A stretch of 64,000 nucleotides of DNA, taken from contig CAILTK010000027.1 of the NCBI GenBank assembly GCA_903837135.1, positions 1-64,000 on the forward strand, read 5' to 3'. Positions 18,131 to 27,272 of the stretch are shown here, piece after piece. The notes below the pieces were generated by a model that worked only from the letters and a program-made list of their open reading frames with translations, searched no databases and was not told where the DNA came from. Numbering within the stretch: position 1 is the first letter of the stretch; every line of letters begins with the position of its first letter. The translations under genes and the position numbers were made by a program. The DNA comes from an uncultured Caulobacterales bacterium. Lineage in GTDB: Bacteria; Pseudomonadota; Alphaproteobacteria; Caulobacterales; Caulobacteraceae.

Positions 18131-19444
18131 TCAGCGGCTGTCCGCCTGATAGGCGGCGAGACCGCGCCGTTCGGCCAGGTGTTCGCCGATGCGCAATCCG
18201 ATCAGGTTGAACGCCTGGACGCCGAGCAGCGCCCAGGCGCATCCGAGCACACCGCCGAGACGGCTGCCCCACCAGAAACCGGCGACGGCGGCGATCATCG
18301 TCATCATGCGGATGACGAACATCAGCACCCCTTCGCGCAGTACGATCAGGAGGGTCTCGGAGGGCTGGTTCATGCACATCAGGAAGAAGGCCGCCGCCAG
18401 GATGCGGACCTCCAGGCCCCGGCCCTCGTAGGCATGTCCGAACGCCAGGCGCAGCATCAGGTCGGGGAAGAGAACGATGATCGCCAGATAGCCGCCGGTG
18501 ATCACCGCCAGCAGCCGCCGCGTCCTGCGGATGGAGTGGTTCAAGCCTCGGATCCCGTCGGTCACGAGCGCCAGGGCCGCCCTCGGCTTGTCGAGCGAGT
18601 CCACCGCGCTCACCATACTGATCGCCGGGTTGGTCAGGGTGCGCGTCGCCGTATACGCCGCCGCCGCGACCGGGCCGCCGAACAGGCCGATCAGGATGAC
18701 CACCGACGCGTTGTAGAAGGCGTAGGGGATGTGGCAGGCGGACTGCCAGGCGGCGAACCGGCTGTGCTCGAGCCAGCGGCCCACGGCGCTGCGCCAGGAG
18801 GCCGGCCCCGGCGGCAGCGCCAGCCGGGCGACGGCGAAGACGCAGAAGCCCGCCGCGATCCACGCGAGGGCGCCGATCCAGCCGGACTTGACCTTGAAGC
18901 TGATCAGGGCGACGCCGATCCCCACGACGAAATACAGAACCGAGCTCAGCCCGACCGTCACGGGCCTATGGGCCTGATACAGCCAGCGGCGGCCGAATTC
19001 GGCCAGCAGCATGGGTGGTGTGACCGCCGTGGCGTACTCGAGCGCATGGACGACCCAGCCGACGTTGGGCGCCAGAAGCAGGCCGGCGGCGGTGGCGAGC
19101 CCAAGCGTGGCGGTGATCAGCGCGATCCAGATCAGGTTGATCCGCCACCAGTCGTCGAGCGAACGCCCGGCGCTCTGGTCCGCCGCCGCCGAGACGATGA
19201 ACGGCAGAACCACGTTCGTCCGTTGAAAACCGTAGACGAAATAATAGACGCCCAGCATCAGCCCGATCGAGGCGAAATGCTCGCCGCCCAGCCCGCGCGC
19301 CAGAATCGCCGTGATGACGACATTGCCGGCGCCCTGTGCGCCCTGGTCGACGAAGGACGCCAGCCGGTCCTTGAGGGCGGCGATGCGCCGCGCGCCGGGC
19401 AGCCAGCCGATGGCGCGGTCGGCGAACTGTTCAACGCTCATCAT
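18131..19444 (-). CDS. polysaccharide flippase-like membrane protein (Wzx/MATE-type superfamily)
   Basis: A 437-residue protein with about 12 transmembrane segments and few charged residues in them, of the type that moves lipid-linked repeat units across the inner membrane. Near the N-terminus, VDQGAQGAGNVVITAILARG is the typical first-helix pattern of polysaccharide transporters of this superfamily. It sits between glycosyltransferase genes, which supports a Wzx role. Two consecutive ATGs (19444 and 19441) could start it. Assigned from hydropathy, N-terminal pattern and context, so the exact family is less certain than the general role. Confidence 0.8.
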   Translation of the reverse strand: MMSVEQFADRAIGWLPGARRIAALKDRLASFVDQGAQGAGNVVITAILARGLGGEHFASIGLMLGVYYFVYGFQRTNVVLPFIVSAAADQSAGRSLDDWWRINLIWIALITATLGLATAAGLLLAPNVGWVVHALEYATAVTPPMLLAEFGRRWLYQAHRPVTVGLSSVLYFVVGIGVALISFKVKSGWIGALAWIAAGFCVFAVARLALPPGPASWRSAVGRWLEHSRFAAWQSACHIPYAFYNASVVILIGLFGGPVAAAAYTATRTLTNPAISMVSAVDSLDKPRAALALVTDGIRGLNHSIRRTRRLLAVITGGYLAIIVLFPDLMLRLAFGHAYEGRGLEVRILAAAFFLMCMNQPSETLLIVLREGVLMFVIRMMTMIAAVAGFWWGSRLGGVLGCAWALLGVQAFNLIGLRIGEHLAERRGLAAYQADSR

Positions 19445-19514
19445 GCGTGGAGCGCGACGTTCACAGGCGGGCGATATGGCCGGCGCCGAGACGCCGCGAC
19501 CCTGCGGCCCGGCA

Positions 19515-20882
19515 CTAGACCGGTTCCGCCACGCGTCGATCCTGCGCGTCGTGGCCGGTGCGTCTTGGAAGCGCGAGCACGCTCCGCCAGCGATCGGCGA
19601 AGATCTCCGGCGTATATCGGGCCTGCACCCAGGCGTAGCCTTGCTCGGCCGCCTGCCGGAAGGTCGAACCGAACCGGTCCGGGTGGAGCACGAGCTCTTC
19701 CAGCCGGCTCTCCTCGGTGACGCAGAGCGAATAATCCGGAAGACCGAGCGACTCGAAGGTCTCCGCGTTGCCGATCACGGGTGTGCGATGGGCGAAGGCC
19801 TCGAGCACCTTGGTCTTGATCCCGCCGCCGATGAACGAGGGTGTCACCAGGACGCTTTGCGGGTTGTAGATGTCGGAGAGACTCTCGACGTAGCCCGCCG
19901 CGACGACGCCGTCCGGAAGCGGCAGGTCGCGCCATTGTCGTCCGAACAGGATCAGGGGCGTCTGCGGGCGAAGCCGGCGCCAGAGCTTGATCAGATAATC
20001 GATGGTGAGACGGTTCTGGGTCAGGCCGTCCGAGCCGACAAAGATGAACCGCTGCACCTGGTCGAACGCCGCGGGTTTCGGGCTGACCACGCCGATCGGG
20101 GGCGGGATCACATGCACGCGCGCCGACAACGGCGCGCCGACCATGTCGCGCAGCGCATCGGCCTCCGCCGCGGACACCAGCACCACGCCGTCGGTTATCG
20201 CCACCGCCCGCCGTTCAGCGCCGCGAAGCGCCGTCCGCTCGTAGACCAGGAGCCAATGGCTGAAGGCGGAGATCAGGCGGCGGGCGAAGGGCGAGAACTG
20301 TTCGGTGAGATATCCGAGCGATTGGGGCTGCCGGTTCTTCAGCAATAGCTCGGTCCGCCGCGACATCAGATCGTCGATATCCATGACGATCCGCTGGGTC
20401 GGCCGCTGCGCTCGCAGCTGGCGAGCCAGCGGGTAGAGACGGATTCCGTCGAGGTAGACGACCCCGTGCCTGGGAATGATTCGGCACAGGTCGACGATGT
20501 CCCGGCGGGAGGCGAACAGGGCGCATTGCAGCGGGAGCGGCTGCCCCCTCAACAGCCAGCCCAGCAGGGTGAGCCCCGCTTGCGCGAACCGCCACACGCT
20601 CTTGTGCGACAGGATCGACGGCATGATGGCGCTGCGGTAGGCGCCCCCGGTGTCGATGGCGCGCCGTATGCTCTGGGCGGTCCGCAGCCGTCCCGCCATC
20701 GGCTGATCGTCGAGCGGCCGGGTCCACACGGCGAAGACCGAGCCGCCGCTTGCGTCGGGTGCTGCGCTGTCCGTCTGGATTCTGGACACGTGGCCAGACG
20801 CCCCTTCCTTGCCTGCATCGAACAACACATGCCGTTCCAGGGGAGGATGACGACTCAAGTACGCACGATTCGAGTTTAACAT
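19515..20882 (-). CDS. glycosyltransferase with GT-B C-terminal domain
   Basis: About 455 residues. It has a recognisable GT4-like C-terminal half: RFIFVGSDGLTQNRLTIDYL, LILFGRQWRDLP, SLSDIYNPQSVLVTPSFIG, GGGIKTKVLEAFAHRTPVIG (the donor-binding G-G-x-K motif) and LEELVLHP. The N-terminal acceptor domain includes GVVYLDGIRLYPLARQL and VMDIDDLMSRR. It probably adds one sugar of the repeat unit in the cytoplasm. The first ATG is used; a TTG 36 codons upstream also opens the frame, without a visible ribosome site for either. It precedes the flippase gene in the same direction, separated by about 70 bases. Confidence 0.83.
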   Translation of the reverse strand: MLNSNRAYLSRHPPLERHVLFDAGKEGASGHVSRIQTDSAAPDASGGSVFAVWTRPLDDQPMAGRLRTAQSIRRAIDTGGAYRSAIMPSILSHKSVWRFAQAGLTLLGWLLRGQPLPLQCALFASRRDIVDLCRIIPRHGVVYLDGIRLYPLARQLRAQRPTQRIVMDIDDLMSRRTELLLKNRQPQSLGYLTEQFSPFARRLISAFSHWLLVYERTALRGAERRAVAITDGVVLVSAAEADALRDMVGAPLSARVHVIPPPIGVVSPKPAAFDQVQRFIFVGSDGLTQNRLTIDYLIKLWRRLRPQTPLILFGRQWRDLPLPDGVVAAGYVESLSDIYNPQSVLVTPSFIGGGIKTKVLEAFAHRTPVIGNAETFESLGLPDYSLCVTEESRLEELVLHPDRFGSTFRQAAEQGYAWVQARYTPEIFADRWRSVLALPRRTGHDAQDRRVAEPV

Positions 20883-21173
20883 GATCAAGATAGGCTCATC
20901 GCCGTTGACGCCAACAAGCAAAAGCGCCGCGGATCTATAATTCTTGATATTGAAGAAGTGATTAGGAGCCCGGTCGGAAACGGACAGCAACGCTGGGGAA
21001 AGTAAATTCCCTCGCGCCGTTACCTATTGTTGCAAGTCTGGCGCGTTCGCCGCTCGCGACAACCTCCGGATGGAGCGAGCGACACTTCGGACGGCGCGCC
21101 CGGGGCGCGGGGCCGCGCCGATCCATCGGCGTGCTCCCCTAAAGTGGCGATGGAATCCCATGTTCAGGCATTA

Positions 21174-21944
21174 TCACGGGTTTTTCCTGACCAGCACGAT
21201 CAGCGATTGTCTCAGCGGCGGAGGGGTCAGCGCCATCACGAACAGGATCAGTCCGGCGATGAGCGGCGATCCGAAATTGTAGACCGGATCCGCGTTGAAC
21301 GTGTAGCTGAAGTTACGGAACCTGCTCCTCGGAAAGAGGCGGCGGATGGCGCCGACGGTGTTCATGCGATAGCGGGTGGGAAACACATCCACGTCCTCAC
21401 GGTCGCGGGGCGCCACCGTCCGCAACAATTTCACGTGCAGGCGATTTGGCACGAGCCGGGCGCCGACCGCGATGTAGCCCCACTTGTTGGGGGTCCAGGC
21501 GCAGAACCAGCCGCCGGGCTTGAGCACGCGTTCGACCTCGGCCGCGAAAGCCTCGGGCCGGTCCACATGTTCGATCGTCACGAAGCTGTAGATCAGGTCG
21601 ACGCTGGCGTCCGGGACCGGCAGCCGCCCGTCGGCGCCGATCACATGGGCCTCGTCGAGATAGGGGTTCTCCAGGACGACCGGATCGACGTCCATGCCGA
21701 TCAGCCTGGCGCAGCGTCCCCTCAGCGTGCCGAGCCAGCGCTTGTGGCGCCCGCCGAACTCCGAGATCCGCCCGCGGCCGGCGCCGAGATCAAGAACGGT
21801 GAAATCGGGCTCGACCAGTTCGGCGACAATGGAGAAGAAGACGAAAAAGTCCTCCCGATGGCTGAAACTGACCACCCGCCGTTGCGGGAACAGGGCCGCC
21901 ACGGCCGGAAGGATGGGCTCACCCGTCGGATTGTCGGTGTCCAT
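21174..21944 (-). CDS. class I SAM-dependent methyltransferase
   Basis: A 256-residue protein with the SAM-binding fold: FTVLDLGAGRGRISEFGG (motif I), LIGMDVDPVVLENPYL, DASVDLIYSFVTIEHVDRPE and VERVLKPGGWFCAWTPNKWG. It has a C-terminal hydrophobic stretch (FGSPLIAGLILFVMAL) that may attach it to the membrane. It is likely to methylate a sugar or lipid-linked intermediate of the neighbouring polysaccharide; the acceptor is not readable. I start at the ATG preceded by AGGGGGA with seven bases of spacing; an ATG 20 codons upstream lacks this. It lies downstream of the polyprenyl-phosphate sugar transferase gene. Confidence 0.85.
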   Translation of the reverse strand: MDTDNPTGEPILPAVAALFPQRRVVSFSHREDFFVFFSIVAELVEPDFTVLDLGAGRGRISEFGGRHKRWLGTLRGRCARLIGMDVDPVVLENPYLDEAHVIGADGRLPVPDASVDLIYSFVTIEHVDRPEAFAAEVERVLKPGGWFCAWTPNKWGYIAVGARLVPNRLHVKLLRTVAPRDREDVDVFPTRYRMNTVGAIRRLFPRSRFRNFSYTFNADPVYNFGSPLIAGLILFVMALTPPPLRQSLIVLVRKNP

Positions 21945-22069
21945 GTTGCCGTCCCCCTGCGCCGAACGCGACCAAGACCCGGCGCGCTCCAGTCCGTCGA
22001 TCATGATGAAGGGCGCGGGCGCGGCGATCGCGCCGGAGCGGAGCGCAGCGTGAGCCGACCGCCCTACGC

Positions 22070-22771
22070 CTAGTAGGTGCCCTTGCTCGTCAGGATGGCC
22101 GGCACGGTCATCAGCAGTATCTTCGCGTCCAGCAGCAGGCTTCTCTCCCGGACATAGGTCACATCGATCGCCACCCGGCGCCGGTAGGAGACGTCGTTCC
22201 GGCCGCAAACCTGCCAGAGGCCGGTGATGCCGGGGCGCACCGAGTAATATTCCGAGATATAGCGCCGATATTTCGCGCATTCGGCGTCGACGATCGGGCG
22301 AGGGCCGACGATGCTCATCTCCCCGACCAGCACGTTGAACAGTTGCGGCAGTTCGTCGACGCTGGACTTGCGCAGGAAGCGACCCAGCGCGGTGATGCGC
22401 GGGTCGTCCTTGAGCTTGTGGTACTGGGCCCATTCCAGCGCCGCTTCCGGGTTGGCGCTCAGATACTCGGCGAGACGCTCCTGCGAGTTCACCACCATCG
22501 ATCGGAACTTCCAGCACTTGAACGACTTGCCGCCCTCGCCCACGCGGCGATGGCCGAAAAAGGCCGGCCCTCCATCCTGCAGCCAGACCACCAAAGCGGT
22601 GGTGAGCAGCAGAGGCGCGAGCGCGATGATCGCCGCCGTCGCGATCACGAGATCCGCCGTTCTGCGGACCACCGCCTTCCAATCGGCCGTGCGCGGGGCG
22701 CTCACGCGGTCGATCTGCCCTGGGGTGTTGGGATACCGTTCGATCACATCAATTCCCGAAGTCGCCATCAT
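22070..22771 (-). CDS. polyprenyl-phosphate sugar-1-phosphate transferase (bacterial sugar transferase)
   Basis: Initiating enzyme of lipid-linked polysaccharide assembly: it transfers a sugar 1-phosphate from a nucleotide sugar to undecaprenyl phosphate at the inner membrane. At 233 residues it is the minimal, monotopic form without the long N-terminal membrane domain. One reentrant helix (LVIATAAIIALAPLLLTTAL) is followed by FKCWKFRSM, then FLRKSSVDELPQLFNVLVGE and MSIVGPRP, and ITGLWQVCGRND. The sugar, galactose or a related hexose, is inferred from WbaP/PssY-like proteins. Two ATGs in a row start the frame. It opens a leftward unit with the methyltransferase. Confidence 0.92.
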   Translation of the reverse strand: MMATSGIDVIERYPNTPGQIDRVSAPRTADWKAVVRRTADLVIATAAIIALAPLLLTTALVVWLQDGGPAFFGHRRVGEGGKSFKCWKFRSMVVNSQERLAEYLSANPEAALEWAQYHKLKDDPRITALGRFLRKSSVDELPQLFNVLVGEMSIVGPRPIVDAECAKYRRYISEYYSVRPGITGLWQVCGRNDVSYRRRVAIDVTYVRERSLLLDAKILLMTVPAILTSKGTY

Positions 22772-23084
22772 CCGGGCCCTCGTGGGTTGGGGGTGTTCTT
22801 GAAACGGTCAAGCTGCAACTTAGGCGCCGTAGCTTTGGATCCGAGCCGGTTTTTGCACTGCAACATACCGGACCATATAGCACCCCTGAAAGCAAATTGC
22901 GGTGATAACGCTGTACGCTTTGACGTTTGCCGGCCCGCTGTGCGCGAGGCGATCACTCCCCGCGCAGTCAGAGGGCGCCCGGATACCAGTCGCGTTCCGC
23001 CGACCCGGCAAGATGGTTCACCTGTCGAGCGACGGCGGCGCGACCCGAGCGTGTCGAACCGGGACGTCCGCACGGTGACCAGCC
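22772..23084. other. intergenic region, 313 bases
   Basis: Lies upstream of the sugar transferase gene and downstream of ugd, both leftward. The part at about 22840-22930 is AT-richer than the surroundings and should contain the sugar transferase promoter; I cannot define a confident -35/-10 pair. No convincing gene, terminator or long repeat is seen. Confidence 0.45.
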
Positions 23085-24389
23085 TCAGGCCCGTCCGACG
23101 CTGGAATAGCTGAAGCCGAGGGCCCGCACCTCGTCCGGACGATAGATGTTGCGCAGGTCGATGATCCGCGGCGCCCGCATGGCCGCCTTGATGCGCTTGA
23201 GATCCAGGGCGCGGAACTGGTCCCACTCGGTGATGATCACGAGGGCGTCGGCGTCCTGCGCCACGTCGTAGGGGCCGACGCAGAAGGTCACCTTGTCCAG
23301 GAGGTGACCGGCCTCGTTCATGCCCTGCGGGTCGAAGGCCTTGACCGCGGCCCCCGCGGCCTGCAGGGCCGGGATGATCGCCAGGGCGGCGGCGTCGCGC
23401 ATGTCGTCCGTATTGGGCTTGAAGGTCAGGCCGAGCACGCCCACGGTCTTGCCCGCCAGTTCGCCGCCCAGCGCCGCCTTGACCTTATCGGCCATCTTCA
23501 GCTTCCGCTCGTCGTTCACCTTCACCGTCGCCTCGATCAGGCGGATCGGGGCGTTGTAGGCCTGGGCGGTGCGGACGAGCGCCAGCGTGTCCTTCGGGAA
23601 GCACGACCCGCCGTAACCCGGTCCGGCATGAAGGAATTTGGTCCCGATGCGGTTGTCGAGGCCGATCCCGCGCGACACCTGCTGGACGTCCGCGCCCACC
23701 GCTTCGCAGAGGTCGGCGATCTCGTTGATGTAGGTGATCTTCATCGCCAGGAAGGCGTTGGCGGCGTACTTGATCAGCTCCGATGTGCGCCGCGCCACGA
23801 ACATCAGCGGGCTCTCGTTCAGGTTCAGCGGTCGGTAGAGTTCGCGCATCACGTCGCGGGCCCGCTCGTCATCGGTGCCGATCACCACCCGGTCCGGACG
23901 CTTGAAGTCGCCGATCGCGGCGCCCTCGCGCAGGAACTCCGGGTTGGACACGACCGCGAAGTCGGCGTCAGGCCGGGTCCTGCGGATGATCTCCTCGACC
24001 TCGTCGCCGGTGCCCACCGGCACGGTCGACTTGGTGATCACCACGGTGAAGCCGTCCATCAGCTGGGCGATCTCCTCGGCGGCGGCGTAGACGTAGCTGA
24101 GATCCGCATGGCCATCGCCGCGCCGCGACGGCGTGCCGACGGCGATGAACACCGCGTCCGCGCCGCGGATCGCCTCGGCGGAGTCCAGCGTCAGGTGCAG
24201 CCGGCCCTCTTTCACGTTCCGCTCGACCAGTTCGTCGAGGCCGGGCTCATAGATCGGGATCTCGCCGCGTTGCAGCCGCTCGATCTTGCTGGCGTCCTTG
24301 TCCACGCAGGTGACGTCGTGTCCGAAGTCGGCGAAGCAGGCCCCAGACACAAGGCCGACATAGCCGGTGCCAATCATCGTTACGCGCAT
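23085..24389 (-). CDS. ugd: UDP-glucose 6-dehydrogenase
   Basis: Oxidises UDP-glucose to UDP-glucuronate with two NAD+. A 434-residue protein with MIGTGYVGLVSGACFADFGH (NAD fold), TKSTVPVGTGDEVE, the catalytic-cysteine segment GYGGSCFPKD, and a C-terminal UDP-binding domain starting VGVLGLTFKPNTDDMRDAA. GAGG five bases before the ATG fixes the start. In this locus the product can feed the UDP-glucuronate 4-epimerase-like enzyme at 9.4-10.3 kb, so the polymer probably contains a uronic acid. Confidence 0.96.
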   Translation of the reverse strand: MRVTMIGTGYVGLVSGACFADFGHDVTCVDKDASKIERLQRGEIPIYEPGLDELVERNVKEGRLHLTLDSAEAIRGADAVFIAVGTPSRRGDGHADLSYVYAAAEEIAQLMDGFTVVITKSTVPVGTGDEVEEIIRRTRPDADFAVVSNPEFLREGAAIGDFKRPDRVVIGTDDERARDVMRELYRPLNLNESPLMFVARRTSELIKYAANAFLAMKITYINEIADLCEAVGADVQQVSRGIGLDNRIGTKFLHAGPGYGGSCFPKDTLALVRTAQAYNAPIRLIEATVKVNDERKLKMADKVKAALGGELAGKTVGVLGLTFKPNTDDMRDAAALAIIPALQAAGAAVKAFDPQGMNEAGHLLDKVTFCVGPYDVAQDADALVIITEWDQFRALDLKRIKAAMRAPRIIDLRNIYRPDEVRALGFSYSSVGRA

Positions 24390-24428
24390 GGTTACCTCTG
24401 AATAGCCGTGGATTGACGCATGTCCGCC

Positions 24429-25433
24429 TCAGGTCGACGCGCTCGAGGCCGGTTCGCGCTGGTCGAGCGACAGATGCCAACGCCAGGCGCTGCCGATGAT
24501 CTGATCGAGCGTCGAACGCGCCAGGGCGTCTTCGCCGAACAGGCTGCGGAAATGGCGGGCGTCGGCCGAAAGCTGAGGCGCATCGCCGGGCCGCCGCGGG
24601 CCCAGGTCGTGCGGCACCGCGCGGCCGGTGACGTCCTCGGCGGCGGCGATCAGCTCGAGCACCGAAAAGGGGACGCCGGTGCCGACATTGCTCACCAGCG
24701 ATCCCTGCCCGTCGAGCAGACGCCGGAGCGCGGCCACATGCACCTCCGCCAGATCGGAGATGTGCACATAATCCCTCAGCGCCGAACCATCCGGCGTGGA
24801 ATAGTCGGTCCCGAACACCTTGAGTCTGGACCGGCGCTTCAACACCGCGTCCAGCATGAGGGGCACAAGATGGGTTTCGACCTCCCGCCGCTCGCCGATA
24901 TCACCGTCGGGATCGGCGCCGGCGGCGTTGAAGTAGCGCAGGACCGCCGTCGGCAGGCCGTACGCCATCTCGTAGTCCGCCAGGATGCGCTCTCCCATGA
25001 GCTTGGAGGCGCCGTAAGGGTTTATCGGGTTTTGCGGCGAGGACTCCGGGATCGGGATCGTCTCCGGCACGCCGTAGGTGGCGCAGGACGAGGAGAAGAC
25101 AAAGGCCTCCACGCCGGAGTTGCGGCAGGCCTCGAGCAGATTGATCATGCCGACCACGTTGTTCCGGTAGTAGAGCGACGGGTTGACCATCGACTCCCCG
25201 ACCAGGGATGCGGCGCCGCAGTGAATCACCGCGCCGGGCTTCTGCGCCGAGAACACCTCGTTGAGCCGCAGCGGGTCGGCCAGGTCGCCGAACTCGAGCG
25301 GTCCGAAGCGGACCGCCCAGCGATTGCCGGTCGAGAAGTTGTCGAAGGTGACGGGGACGAAGCCGGCCTGGCTCAACGCCTTGCAGACGTGGCTGCCGAT
25401 ATAACCCGCGCCCCCCGTAACCAGCACCCGCAT
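24429..25433 (-). CDS. galE: UDP-glucose 4-epimerase
   Basis: Interconverts UDP-glucose and UDP-galactose. A 334-residue protein of normal length with VLVTGGAGYIGSHVCKAL at the N-terminus, FDNFSTGNRWAV, VFSSSCATYG and the catalytic YGASK, then RYFNAAGADPDGDIGE. AGGAG seven bases before the ATG sets the start, one codon after a TTG. It lies directly upstream of ugd and is read in the same direction, so the pair likely supplies UDP-galactose and UDP-glucuronate for the polysaccharide locus. Confidence 0.95.
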   Translation of the reverse strand: MRVLVTGGAGYIGSHVCKALSQAGFVPVTFDNFSTGNRWAVRFGPLEFGDLADPLRLNEVFSAQKPGAVIHCGAASLVGESMVNPSLYYRNNVVGMINLLEACRNSGVEAFVFSSSCATYGVPETIPIPESSPQNPINPYGASKLMGERILADYEMAYGLPTAVLRYFNAAGADPDGDIGERREVETHLVPLMLDAVLKRRSRLKVFGTDYSTPDGSALRDYVHISDLAEVHVAALRRLLDGQGSLVSNVGTGVPFSVLELIAAAEDVTGRAVPHDLGPRRPGDAPQLSADARHFRSLFGEDALARSTLDQIIGSAWRWHLSLDQREPASSAST

Positions 25434-25693
25434 CAAGTCGCTCCTGCCTCTTCCACCTGCACATCGCCCGCCGGGCCGCCCCCGCGGCGCGGCCGTTCAA
25501 GTCGCCGGACGCCGTCCCGATCTCGGACGGGCTATAACATCCGTCAGCGACGAATTGACATTTCACCTTCGCCGTTAGACGGCGGAACACCCGGTAAGCG
25601 GAGCTCTTTGGCCGGAAGAGGGCGGCGTGATGCGCGGCTTCGGCGGCTCCGTCGCCGATCCCGAGTGAATCGCCCTCTTGCGATCGTCGACGG

Positions 25694-27085
25694 TCATTTC
25701 AGGTCGACCGAGACCGCCGAAGGGGTCGCGCCGGAAACCTCGGCTCCCACCGGCGCCGGCCCAGGCTCCACGGCGGCCGACGGCTCCTGCGCCGCCCGTG
25801 GACTGGCGCCCGGCCGCCTCACCCGCCGCGGCGGCTGCGGAGGATTGGCCACGCGGAACAGGGTGCAGAAGAACACGCACGTCAGAGCGTTGACGGGCAC
25901 GGCGAAGCTGCCCGAGAGGAAATTGTAGAACAGAAACAGCGCAAACCCCATGCGCAGGTGACCGCCGTCGCCGAACAGGCTGTAGATGAAGAAGACGTAG
26001 AAGGCGACGCTGGTGAGGACGCCGTACTCGATGGTCACCTTGGTCACGGGCCAAAAGGCCTCGCCGTACGAGGTTTCGATCTGCCCCGCGCCGGCGCCGC
26101 TGTAGAGCGCATCCGGGCGTTGCAGGAAATCGAGCAGGGCGTTGGCCGGCGAGACGAACCGCTCGTGCGCGCTGGAGGTGGCGAGCTGATACTCGTTCAT
26201 CCGATGGCTCACCTGGGTGTACCAGCCGAACTGCACGGCCGCGAAGCCGGTGAACAGCAGGACCGCCAGCGCGACCAGCATGACCCGCGGCGACATTCTG
26301 AACACGAGGAATGGCGCGCAGGCGATGACGAGCAGAAGACCCGTGCCCCCGAAGGACAGCAGCAGCCCGGCGGTCAGGATCAACAGGCGCCACATCCGGC
26401 CGAAGAAGATCAGCTCCACGATCAGGCCGATGGCGATGTATTGGGAGACGAAGGACGCTTCCAACAGGAAGACGGCGTTCGGTTTCATCAGGCGCGATCC
26501 GTACTGGATCGGCTGCACATAGTTGTAGTCACCAACCAGAAACTGCGAGGGAACGATCTTTTCCAAGCTCGGCCAGGCGGCGTAGCTCGACGACAGCTGG
26601 ATCAGGTGCTCGATGATGACCAGGGCGACGATCGCCAGCGCCGCGAGGACATAGATGTCCATCAGCCGCTTGTAGACGGTCACGGGAATGAAGAAGCGGA
26701 ACACGAACGGGAAGTAGATCGCCAGCACGTACGCCAGGCTCAGCGCCGAATATGGTCGGCCGGACAGCATGTTGGTGGCGATGGCCAGGATGGAAAAGAT
26801 CAGGAAAAACAATATTCTGCGAGGGTCGACGCCGATCTTTTGGGTCAGGACGACGATGAGGGCGATGGAGATGTAGGCGATGGGAAGGCAGAACTGGACG
26901 ACTTCGTCGTTGCTGAAGGGAACGCCGAACTTCTGCAGCAGCAGCAGCCCCATCAGCAGCAGGACGCCGGCCAGCACCGCCGCGGATTGCTGGGCCGAGG
27001 TGAACAGTCCTGACCGGCGCAGCGTGTTCAGAGGCTTGGTCGCCGGCCTGATCGGTTCTCCGGAAAAACGGCTCGCTAGCGCCAA
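25694..27085 (-). CDS. polysaccharide polymerase-like integral membrane protein
   Basis: A 463-residue protein with 10 or more transmembrane helices, a large loop rich in aromatic residues (SSYAAWPSLEKIVPSQFLVG) and a long Pro/Ala/Arg-rich cytoplasmic tail (from about 405: PPQPPRRVRRPGASPR). The layout, including ASSAHERFVSPANALL-type loops and GAGAGQIETSYGEAFWP (similar in position to Wzy G-x-G loops), suggests a Wzy-like polymerase. I cannot name a family with certainty. It begins with TTG, eight bases after GAGGG, since no ATG exists before the second helix. It is the second polymerase-like protein of this locus. Confidence 0.68.
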   Translation of the reverse strand: MALASRFSGEPIRPATKPLNTLRRSGLFTSAQQSAAVLAGVLLLMGLLLLQKFGVPFSNDEVVQFCLPIAYISIALIVVLTQKIGVDPRRILFFLIFSILAIATNMLSGRPYSALSLAYVLAIYFPFVFRFFIPVTVYKRLMDIYVLAALAIVALVIIEHLIQLSSSYAAWPSLEKIVPSQFLVGDYNYVQPIQYGSRLMKPNAVFLLEASFVSQYIAIGLIVELIFFGRMWRLLILTAGLLLSFGGTGLLLVIACAPFLVFRMSPRVMLVALAVLLFTGFAAVQFGWYTQVSHRMNEYQLATSSAHERFVSPANALLDFLQRPDALYSGAGAGQIETSYGEAFWPVTKVTIEYGVLTSVAFYVFFIYSLFGDGGHLRMGFALFLFYNFLSGSFAVPVNALTCVFFCTLFRVANPPQPPRRVRRPGASPRAAQEPSAAVEPGPAPVGAEVSGATPSAVSVDLK

Positions 27086-27272
27086 GGCCCGTACCCTCCA
27101 GCCTGAGTTCGATCAATTTGGGCGACCATAGCGGCGCCACGTCGCACGCCACAATCCGGCATTTGGATCCGACACGGGTTCATTCGTCGGGCTGTGCAAG
27201 TGTTCGGCCACTTTCGGCCGCCCGTCGCCCGGAAAGGCGTCCGGGCGGCGCCGGCCGCCGGGGCGCCCGGCG

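Noticed and set aside
25555-25560. TTGACA on the + strand
   Set aside because: A perfect -35-like hexamer, but no gene is read rightwards from here and no -10 lies at the right distance.
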